Shown here piece by piece: positions 1 to 5,019 of a DNA stretch of 5,019 nucleotides (its first letter is position 1; each line of letters opens with the position of its first letter). The translations under genes were made by a program, and so were the position numbers. A model generated the notes under the pieces. The model was not told the origin of the DNA and made no database searches. It saw only the letters and a program-made list of their open reading frames with translations. The stretch comes from Phyllobacteriaceae bacterium (GTDB taxonomy: Bacteria > Pseudomonadota > Alphaproteobacteria > Rhizobiales > Ancalomicrobiaceae): the NCBI GenBank assembly GCA_012517025.1, contig JAAYVT010000741.1, positions 1 through 5,019 of the forward strand. The letters run 5' to 3'.

Positions 1-1
1 C

Positions 2-760
2 CTGTTCTCGCCGGAGTTCCTGCGCGAGGGACGGGCCCTGTGGGACAATCTGCATCCCTCGCGCATCGTCGTCGGCGACCGCACCGACGAAGCGCGCGCC
101 TTCGCCGACCTCCTGCGCAGCTGTTCGAACCTGAACGACGTCCCGACCGTGCTGACCGGCTCGACCGAGGCCGAGGCGATCAAGCTCTTCGCCAACACCT
201 TCCTGGCGCTGCGGATCGCCTATTTCAACGAGCTCGATTCCTTCGCGCTGGCCCGCGACCTCGACACCGAGACGATCATCCGCGGCGTCTGCCTGGATCC
301 GCGCATCGGCGATCACTACAACAATCCCTCCTTCGGCTACGGCGGCTATTGCCTGCCGAAGGACACCAAGCAGCTTCTCGCCAACTATCACGACGTGCCG
401 CAGGACCTGATCGAGGCGATCGTCTCCTCCAACACCACGCGCAAGGACTTCATCGCCGCCAAGATCCTGTCGATGCGGCCGAAGACGGTCGGCATCTACC
501 GCCTGACGATGAAGGCCGGGTCGGACAATTTCCGCACCTCGGCGATCCAGGGCATCATGAAGCGGCTGAAGGCGAAGGGCATCGAAGTGCTCGTCTACGA
601 GCCGACCCTGGCGGCGGAGACGTTCTTCAACTCACCGGTGCTGCGCGATCTGGCGGCGTTCAAGGCACGGTCGGACTACGTCGTCGCCAATCGCTTCGAC
701 GACAATCTCGCCGACGTCGCCGACAAGACCTTCACCCGCGATCTGTTCCGGCGCGACTGA
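2..760 (+). CDS. ugd: UDP-glucose 6-dehydrogenase, 3' part (5' end outside window)
   Basis: Oxidises UDP-glucose to UDP-glucuronate with two NAD+, a cytoplasmic step feeding capsule, exopolysaccharide or lipid A modification. The visible 252 codons begin in the FSPEFLREG motif (in-window residues 2-10) followed by LHPSRIVVG. Lys61 and Asn65 of AEAIKLFANTF, and Cys117 and Asp121 of GYGGYCLPKD, align with the family's catalytic Lys204, Asn208, Cys260 and Asp264; Cys117 is the thiohemiacetal nucleophile. The C-terminal UDP-binding domain follows, with VGIYRLTMKAGSDNFR and IQGIMKRLKAKGI near residues 162-195, and the end ADKTFTRDLF is typical of the short, E. coli Ugd-like type of about 388 residues. 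About 140 N-terminal residues, including the Rossmann GxGxxG motif, lie left of the window. The visible part has no frameshift or lost catalytic residue. It converges on the patatin gene 30 bases downstream. GDP-mannose dehydrogenase is the main alternative, but the YRLTMKAGSDNFR block favours Ugd. Confidence 0.95.
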   Translation: MFSPEFLREGRALWDNLHPSRIVVGDRTDEARAFADLLRSCSNLNDVPTVLTGSTEAEAIKLFANTFLALRIAYFNELDSFALARDLDTETIIRGVCLDPRIGDHYNNPSFGYGGYCLPKDTKQLLANYHDVPQDLIEAIVSSNTTRKDFIAAKILSMRPKTVGIYRLTMKAGSDNFRTSAIQGIMKRLKAKGIEVLVYEPTLAAETFFNSPVLRDLAAFKARSDYVVANRFDDNLADVADKTFTRDLFRRD

Positions 761-790
761 GCGCGCCGGCGGTTCTGACGCGCCGCCCGA

Positions 791-2296
791 TCATCGTTGC
801 GGTCGCAACACTGTGGTCGGAGAGCGGTCCGGTCGCAGCGTCCGGGCGGCGGACGGCCCGAGCGGGCGCGAGGTGCGCAGGAAGCCGTTGAACACCGGGT
901 TGGCGAGCGTCGCCTCGCGGCCGGCGTCGATCAACAGATCGATCTCGTCGGCCGGCAGTACGAAACGGGTCGCGATCTTCTGCAGGCGCTCGCGTTTGTC
1001 CGGCAACTGATCGAAGGCGACCTCGCCGGAGAGGAACTTCACGTCGCGACAGTTCCAGCCGCGGCTGGTGCCGACGTAGCGCGCCACCTCGGCCGGACCG
1101 AGGCGGCAACGCCAGTCGATCAGGTCCTGCTGCCAACGGGCGACGGTGAGCTGGAAGGCGTCGAAGCCCTGGCGGACGGAGGCGTCGATGCCGGTGTCGA
1201 CCACCGCCATCAGCAGCGGCGCCACCGTCGGACCCTCGCGGGTGCGCGTCCATTCGGTGTCCGAGCCGCGACCGGAGTTGACCACCAGGAACATCGCCCG
1301 CTTCAACCGCGCCGCCTGGCGCGGCGTCAACGGCGCATAGGGCGCGTCGGCCGCCGCCCGCGCGATGGTCAGGCCGGAGAGCCCGAAGTTGTCGGTGAGG
1401 CCGCCGTCGAGCAGGCGGATGTACTTGGTGCGCTGCGGATCGCGATAGGCGAGGAGGGCGCGGGCGTCGGCCTTGAGCAGGGCCGGCGCGGCGGCGTGCT
1501 CGGAGGCGTAGCGCACCCATTGCGGCGTCTCCCAGGCGCATCGCTCGGAGAAGGTTTCGAGCGTCACCGGCGCGAAGATCACCGGCACCGCCGCCGAGGC
1601 CGCAACCGCCTCGGAGAGCCGCACCGAAGCGAGATCGGAGCAGAAGGCGCGGAAAGTGTTCGGCTCGAACACGAAGGGGGCGTGGTTGGCGATGTCGGAG
1701 GCGTTCAGCCACACCGTCGGCCGCTTCTTCGCCAGCAGCTGCGCGTAGGTGGCGCCGTGGAAGAGGTTGCGGTCGAGCCACTGCGGCAGGTTCGAGCGAT
1801 CGTTGGCGCCGCCGGCGTAGACCCGCGCCAGCGTCGCCGGGTTCCACGGATTGTCGTTGAGATCCTCCTCGGCGTTCTTCAGGAGGAACGCCTCGCGGAA
1901 GTCGGTGAGCGCGTCGCGTCCCTTCAGGCCGAAATAGGCGGCCGTCACCGAGCCGCCGGAGACGCCTGAGACGAAGTCGACACGGTCGAGCAGGCTCGCC
2001 GATCCGGGCGCCGCGCCGGGGGCCGGCGTCTCGGCGAAGGCCCGCAGCACCCCGAAGGAGAAGGCGGCGGCGCGGGTGCCCCCGCCGGAGAAGGCCAGAC
2101 CGACCAGGGTCTCGCCGTCGCCGTCGTCGGGGAAGAGCTCGGCCGCCGTCGCCGCCTCGGCACCGGCGGTCACGACGTTGATCGGCGCGTCGTCGAGCGA
2201 GGCGCAGGAGGCGAGCCAGCCGACCGTCGCGGCGGCGAGCAGTCGAGCGGCGAGGCGTCGGGAGGCGGGGCGGAGAGGAGCGAGCGGCGGCGACAT
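791..2296 (-). CDS. patatin-like phospholipase, predicted outer-membrane lipoprotein
   Basis: A 501-residue predicted serine lipid acyl hydrolase. The start at 2296 places a lipoprotein signal directly at the N-terminus: basic RPASRRLAAR (residues 9-18), hydrophobic LLAAATVGWLAS, then lipobox L28-A-S-C31. Ala at +2 of the mature protein predicts outer-membrane sorting. The patatin core follows: the oxyanion-hole loop GLAFSGGGTRAAAFSFG (66-82), the nucleophile elbow GVSGGS with Ser113, and the second dyad residue Asp297 in LLDGGLTDNFG. All three blocks are intact, so activity is expected; the actual lipid substrate cannot be read. Residues 320-501 extend past the catalytic Asp and contain a conserved-looking MFLVVNSG strand (335-342). 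The open frame continues 84 codons upstream of 2296, but that part is basic, lacks patatin features and would bury the lipobox. The ribosome site is weak (GGG about 9 bases before ATG). The SRR in the signal is not a full twin-arginine motif, so Sec export is likelier. It is transcribed divergently from the secreted-protein gene. Confidence 0.9.
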   Translation of the reverse strand: MSPPLAPLRPASRRLAARLLAAATVGWLASCASLDDAPINVVTAGAEAATAAELFPDDGDGETLVGLAFSGGGTRAAAFSFGVLRAFAETPAPGAAPGSASLLDRVDFVSGVSGGSVTAAYFGLKGRDALTDFREAFLLKNAEEDLNDNPWNPATLARVYAGGANDRSNLPQWLDRNLFHGATYAQLLAKKRPTVWLNASDIANHAPFVFEPNTFRAFCSDLASVRLSEAVAASAAVPVIFAPVTLETFSERCAWETPQWVRYASEHAAAPALLKADARALLAYRDPQRTKYIRLLDGGLTDNFGLSGLTIARAAADAPYAPLTPRQAARLKRAMFLVVNSGRGSDTEWTRTREGPTVAPLLMAVVDTGIDASVRQGFDAFQLTVARWQQDLIDWRCRLGPAEVARYVGTSRGWNCRDVKFLSGEVAFDQLPDKRERLQKIATRFVLPADEIDLLIDAGREATLANPVFNGFLRTSRPLGPSAARTLRPDRSPTTVLRPQR

Positions 2297-2316
2297 CGAT
2301 GAGCCCGATGAGAGTT

Positions 2317-2349
2317 TCTCGTTCGTGTCGCACTTTCCCGGAAACGAGA
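2317..2349. repeat. inverted repeat, possible operator
   Basis: The arms TCTCGTT (2317-2323) and AACGAGA (2343-2349) are exact 7-base inverted copies separated by 19 bases. A second, off-centre inverted repeat, TTTCC-C-GGAAA, lies at 2334-2344 and overlaps the right arm. The site is 20-50 bases upstream of the patatin start, where a repressor or an mRNA leader fold could act. It is short enough to be chance in 196 bases, and no known regulator's box is recognised. Confidence 0.25.
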
Positions 2350-2479
2350 CCCGCTTGTCGAGAGGGGTCGCGGCGCCGGCGACGTTACGGCATTCGTCAT
2401 TCTTCTCCCGATTGTATCCACGCCGCTTCGTCGGCATGATCTTCTCGATCTTCCCGGGCGTCCGTCGACGCCTCGTCCC

Positions 2480-2484
2480 GGAGA
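2480..2484 (+). promoter_or_regulatory. ribosome binding site fixing the start at 2493
   Basis: GGAGA lies 8 bases before the ATG at 2493. The earlier in-frame ATG at 2436 has no comparable purine run and would add 19 residues in front of the signal peptide, so this site decides in favour of 2493. Confidence 0.6.
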
Positions 2485-2492
2485 CGTCGTCG

Positions 2493-3323
2493 ATGCTTCG
2501 TCGTTTCGTTCCCGCCCTCTCCCGACACCGCCGCAGCGGCGCGGCCACCGCCGCCTTCGGCCTCGTCGTCGGCGTCGTCGCGGCGAGCGGAGCGGCGCGG
2601 GCCGAGGACGACGTCTCGCCCTATCGCCCGTTGCGCGCGGAGACCGGCGCGGCGGTCGTCCCGTCGCCGGATCTGGCCGAGACGGTCGAACGCCTGCGCG
2701 CGGCGGCGGCGGCGAAGGACGTCGACGCCGTCGGCGCGCTGTTCGCGGCACGGCTGACCTTCGTGGTGTCGGGGATCACGCTCGACGTCCCGCGCTCGGT
2801 CGAGCGCCGGCCCGCCCGGACGAGCGCGAAGGACGTGCTCGCCGACGTCGCTTCTCTGCACGAGGAAGGCGATCTGCCGGCGCGCGGCGCTCCCGTGCCG
2901 CCCCGGCCTTCGGCCACCGAAGTCGCCCTCCGGGTGATCCTCGACGACCTCGAGGAGGCCGATTGGGGACGCGATCCGCTCGTCCCCGGCGCGGTCTGCA
3001 CCTATCGCGGCGCCCGCTGGAGCGCACGCGAGGCGCGGGTACGCGGCTCCGGCGAAGCCGGGTTCTGGGTCACCGCGCCGACCGAGGTCCGCGCCGCCGC
3101 CGAGGACGCGGAGACCGTGGCGCGGCTCGTCCCCGGTCGGATCTATTTCCAGGGCTACCTCGACACGCCGACGGAGGGTTGGCGGGGCATCCGCCTGCCG
3201 GCCGGCGGCGTCGGCGCGGTGCCCGACGCGAAGCTGCATCCCACCCGCGTCGGCGGGCTCTGTTTTTCCGCGAAGACCGGCGGCGGCTGGATCGTTTCCA
3301 CCTTCACCGCCTCGCGGCTGTGA
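2493..3323 (+). CDS. secreted protein of unknown function with probable SH3-like C-terminal domain
   Basis: I do not recognise this 276-residue protein by name. It opens with a Sec signal peptide: basic MLRRFVPALSRHRR, a hydrophobic segment at about 17-34, and a likely cut after ARA at residue 37, so the mature part should be periplasmic or outside the cell. Residues 60-93 (DLAETVERLRAAAAAKDVDA then a strand) resemble the first helix of NTF2/SnoaL-like folds, weakly. Residues 192-247 carry the rhythm of a bacterial SH3 domain: WVTAPTEVRAAAEDAETVAR, then LVPGRIYFQGY, then GWRGIRLPAGGVGAV. The mature chain has exactly two cysteines, Cys169 and Cys257, which could form a disulfide after export. 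A five-alanine run (70-74) is encoded by a GCG/GGC-rich stretch near 2700-2715. The membrane-protein gene follows after 46 bases on the same strand, suggesting one transcript. The SH3 reading is inference by eye; the gene itself is well supported by its signal peptide, ribosome site and coding composition. Confidence 0.78.
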   Translation: MLRRFVPALSRHRRSGAATAAFGLVVGVVAASGAARAEDDVSPYRPLRAETGAAVVPSPDLAETVERLRAAAAAKDVDAVGALFAARLTFVVSGITLDVPRSVERRPARTSAKDVLADVASLHEEGDLPARGAPVPPRPSATEVALRVILDDLEEADWGRDPLVPGAVCTYRGARWSAREARVRGSGEAGFWVTAPTEVRAAAEDAETVARLVPGRIYFQGYLDTPTEGWRGIRLPAGGVGAVPDAKLHPTRVGGLCFSAKTGGGWIVSTFTASRL

Positions 3324-3353
3324 ACCGCCGGCCGCATCTTCCCGTTTCGACCG

Positions 3354-3359
3354 AAAGGA
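3354..3359 (+). promoter_or_regulatory. ribosome binding site of the membrane-protein gene
   Basis: AAAGGA lies 10 bases before the ATG at 3370. It is the clearest Shine-Dalgarno in the window, falls inside the 46-base gap after the upstream stop, and supports independent initiation within the run. Confidence 0.6.
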
Positions 3360-3369
3360 CGTCGTCTCG

Positions 3370-3900
3370 ATGAGCACCGCCGTAGACATCACCTTCCGCC
3401 TCGTCGGCCTGTTCTACATGGCGAGCGGCGTCCTGGTGGTCCGCACGCTGGCGGTCTCCGCGATGGCCGACGCCACCTGGACGGCGATCATGGGCAAGCC
3501 GCCGCATCCGGCCGAACGGATACGCGAGATCTGGCTCGCCGCCGGCTCGGTGGTGATCGCCGCCGGCGGTCTCGCCTTGATGCTGCTCCTCGACGTCGCC
3601 GCGGTGCTGTTCGTGCTCGGGACGGCGCAGCAGCTGATCTACCTCCATGTGGTGGCGCCGCGCTTCCTCGATCCCCACGACCCGCCGGACCCGGTCGGCC
3701 GGGCGCGGACGCGCAACGCCGCCCTGATCCATCTGGCGGTCACCACGGTGGTGGCGACGGCGGCGGCGGGGGGCGACCTCCGCGCTTGGGACGAGCAACC
3801 GACCTGGCTGCTCGCCGCCGCCGGCGCGGTGGTGGCGGTCGGCGCAGTCTGGACGATCGCGGCGATGCGGGTGCGCTCGAACGTCGGCGAGGCGGAATGA
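3370..3900 (+). CDS. five-helix integral membrane protein, function unknown
   Basis: A 176-residue inner-membrane protein that I cannot place in a named family. Hydrophobic segments lie at about residues 9-29, 54-74, 76-96, 116-134 and 145-166; the second and third are separated only by Asp75 and may form a tight hairpin. A polar loop (97-115) containing PRFLDPHDPPDPVGRARTR is rich in proline, aspartate and arginine. By the positive-inside rule this loop would face the cytoplasm; the arginines at 167-169, after the last helix, are hard to reconcile with a simple alternating five-helix topology, so the segment count is tentative. There is no signal peptide, no Cys and no enzyme motif. The start is set by the ribosome site at 3354-3359. 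The gene sits between two exported-protein genes in the same direction. Its stop codon TGA overlaps a possible ATG (3897) in the caspase frame, which would couple translation of the two. Confidence 0.78.
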   Translation: MSTAVDITFRLVGLFYMASGVLVVRTLAVSAMADATWTAIMGKPPHPAERIREIWLAAGSVVIAAGGLALMLLLDVAAVLFVLGTAQQLIYLHVVAPRFLDPHDPPDPVGRARTRNAALIHLAVTTVVATAAAGGDLRAWDEQPTWLLAAAGAVVAVGAVWTIAAMRVRSNVGEAE

Positions 3901-3987
3901 GCGGCGCCGTGAGCGAAGGCCGCGTCGACGCGGCGAGAACGGATTCCACGGGCGACGGCGGACGCAGGGCCGACCGGCGCCGAGACC

Positions 3988-3992
3988 AGAGG
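3988..3992 (+). promoter_or_regulatory. ribosome binding site favouring the caspase start at 4002
   Basis: AGAGG lies 9 bases before the ATG at 4002. The competing ATG at 3897 has only GAGG four bases away, which is too close for good initiation. This supports 4002, the start that also puts the signal peptide at the N-terminus. Confidence 0.5.
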
Positions 3993-4001
3993 TCGAACCG
4001 C

Positions 4002-5019
4002 ATGCGCCACGTTCTGCGATGCCTTCTCGTCGCGACCACCGTTCTGGCCGGGGGCTCGGCGAGCCGCGCCGCCGACCGGGTGGCGCTGGTGATCGGCAAT
4101 TCGGCCTACCGGGCGCAGACGCCGCTGCCCAACCCGGTCAACGACGCCGCCGACGTCGGGACGATGTTCCGCCACCTCGGCTTCGACGTGGTCGAGGGGC
4201 TGGATCTCGACGGCGCCGCTCTGAAGGCCAAGCTGAAGGAGTTCCGCGACCGGCTGGAGGGCGGCTCGCTCGGTGTCTTCTACTATTCCGGCCACGGCAT
4301 GCAGGTCGACGGCCACAATTATCTGATCCCGATCGACGCGCGGATCGAGAAGCCGGACGACGTGCGGCTGGAGACGGTGGACGTCGATCTGGTGATGCAG
4401 CTGATGCGGGCCGACGACCGGGTGACGGTGGTGGTGCTCGACGCCTGTCGCGACAATCCCTTCGCCCGGTCGCTGCGGCGCTCGACCAAGGGAACCACGC
4501 GGGCGGCGGAGAGCGCCTACGGCGGTCTCGCCGAGGTCCGCAGCTCGGTCGGCACGGTGATCGTCTATGCGACCGACCCCGGCAACGTCGCCCTCGACGG
4601 CGACGGCCGCAATTCGCCCTTCACTCAGGCCTTCCTGAAGAACGTGCCACAGCCCGGCGTCGAGATCTCGCGGGCGATCAAGCGGGTGCGTTTCGACGTG
4701 GTCCAGGCGACCGGCTCCAAACAGGTGCCCTGGGACAGCTCGACCCTGGTCAACGACGTCTACCTCGCCGGCGACGCCCCGGCCGAACAGAAGCTCGCCG
4801 CGCTGCCGCCGCAAGTGGCGAGCGAGGGCGCGACCAAGTCGCTCGGCGACGCCGCCGCCCGTCCGGCCGAGCCGAGCCCGCAGGCGACCCGGCCGCCGCC
4901 GGCCGCCCCGGCCGCGACCGCCACCGAGCCGACCGCCGCCGAGCTCTGCGACCGGCTCGCCGCCGATCCGCAGGACACGCTGCGCAACCCGAAGGTGGCG
5001 CCGGTGCGCACCGTCGACG
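4002..5019 (+). CDS. exported caspase-family (C14, metacaspase-like) cysteine protease, 3' end outside window
   Basis: 339 codons are visible and no stop is reached. A Sec signal peptide, MRHVLRCLLVATTVLAGG with a likely cut at SRA/A (23-24), precedes the p20-like caspase domain: strand DRVALVIGNSAY (25-36), NPVNDAADV (44-52), catalytic His98 in YYSGHGM, and catalytic Cys149 in LDACRDNPF. The p10-like part includes GTVIVYATDPGNVALDG (184-200), NSPFTQAFL (204-212) and KQVPWDSS (240-247). The dyad is intact, so a protease cutting after basic or acidic residues is plausible; the preference cannot be read. A Pro/Ala-rich linker (about 283-312) leads to ELCDRLAADPQD, the entry seen in alphaproteobacterial caspases that carry Sel1/TPR-type repeats; the repeats would lie beyond the window. 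An in-frame ATG at 3897, overlapping the upstream stop as ATGA, would add 35 Arg-rich residues and push the signal inward, so 4002 is preferred. It is probably co-transcribed with the two genes before it. Confidence 0.88.
   Translation, partial: MRHVLRCLLVATTVLAGGSASRAADRVALVIGNSAYRAQTPLPNPVNDAADVGTMFRHLGFDVVEGLDLDGAALKAKLKEFRDRLEGGSLGVFYYSGHGMQVDGHNYLIPIDARIEKPDDVRLETVDVDLVMQLMRADDRVTVVVLDACRDNPFARSLRRSTKGTTRAAESAYGGLAEVRSSVGTVIVYATDPGNVALDGDGRNSPFTQAFLKNVPQPGVEISRAIKRVRFDVVQATGSKQVPWDSSTLVNDVYLAGDAPAEQKLAALPPQVASEGATKSLGDAAARPAEPSPQATRPPPAAPAATATEPTAAELCDRLAADPQDTLRNPKVAPVRTVD

Larger units (their letters stand above)
2297..2492. promoter_or_regulatory. divergent intergenic region between patatin and secreted-protein genes
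   Basis: This 196-base gap must hold the promoter of the - strand patatin gene, and probably that of the + strand three-gene run, because both 5' ends face it. Its middle (about 2384-2420) is less GC-rich than the surrounding genes. On the - strand, 2416-2411 reads TACAAT, a 5 of 6 match to a -10 box, but no convincing TTGACA-like -35 lies 16-18 bases upstream. I found no good -35/-10 pair on the + strand and no EcfG-type GGAAC...CGTT pair. Both flanking open frames run through this region in their own directions; I attribute that to the scarcity of stops at high GC rather than to coding. The assignment as regulatory rests on layout, not on a recognised promoter. Confidence 0.5.

Noticed and set aside
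767..785. Intrinsic terminator between ugd and patatin genes
   Set aside because: The hairpin has only five base pairs with a 9-base loop and no T run on either side, so it does not meet the pattern of a Rho-independent terminator.
40..891. + strand open frame overlapping ugd
   Set aside because: It is a different frame from the conserved Ugd protein. The translation is Arg-rich and featureless.
797..1969. Long + strand open frame (390 codons) opposite the patatin gene
   Set aside because: It lies antisense to a gene with intact catalytic motifs. Its translation is a low-complexity Arg/Gly/Ala mixture with no motif, as expected from scarce stops at high GC.
2240..2266. Twin-arginine export signal at the patatin N-terminus
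   Set aside because: SRRLAAR has the arginine pair but lacks the following hydrophobic FLK-type residues, and the lipobox directly after it fits an ordinary Sec lipoprotein.
732..2333. Second - strand frame (533 codons) overlapping the patatin gene
   Set aside because: It is a shifted reading of the patatin gene, dominated by Arg and Pro, with no recognisable domain; it also runs into the 3' end of ugd.
2076..2492. Upstream extension of the secreted-protein frame into the patatin gene
   Set aside because: It would overlap the patatin 5' end antisense and bury the signal peptide; the ribosome site at 2480-2484 supports the start at 2493.
3639..4814. - strand open frame (391 codons) opposite the membrane-protein and caspase genes
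   Set aside because: It spans two real + strand genes and their junction, with His/Arg/Val-rich antisense composition and no domain.
791..5019. Antiphage defence island (patatin and caspase are both known effector types in such systems)
   Set aside because: Both proteins carry export signals, and there is no nucleotide cyclase, CARF/SAVED sensor, STAND ATPase or mobile-element gene nearby. An envelope role fits better.

Overview
The window is very GC-rich, with codons ending mostly in G or C. Its protein types (a short Gram-negative-type UDP-glucose dehydrogenase, a lipobox patatin, and a signal-peptide caspase of the LDACRDNPF kind) fit a high-GC alphaproteobacterium. That placement is inference from composition and protein style; there is no marker gene that fixes the genus. 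Five protein genes fill almost the whole window. No stretch over 300 bases lacks a gene, and I see no RNA gene, insertion sequence, CRISPR array or attachment site.

Layout: (1) the 3' two thirds of a UDP-glucose 6-dehydrogenase gene (ugd), on the + strand and cut off at the left edge; (2) facing it across 30 bases, a complete - strand gene for an exported, lipid-anchored patatin-like phospholipase with an intact Ser/Asp dyad; (3) a 196-base divergent intergenic region; (4) a + strand run of three genes: a secreted protein of unknown function with a probable SH3-like C-terminus, a five-helix membrane protein of unknown function, and a secreted caspase-family (C14) protease that runs off the right edge. 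The caspase frame is open to the window end without a stop.

Functionally the window is an envelope and export neighbourhood. Ugd makes UDP-glucuronate for surface polysaccharide or lipid A modification. The patatin is predicted to sit in the outer membrane. The + strand trio puts a periplasmic protein, an inner-membrane protein and an exported cysteine protease in one probable transcription unit, with gaps of 46 and 101 bases; the second gap may instead be a 4-base ATGA overlap if the upstream caspase start is used. Nothing here looks like a canonical defence island or mobile element. The least explained parts are the two unrecognised genes upstream of the caspase, and whether the three work together.
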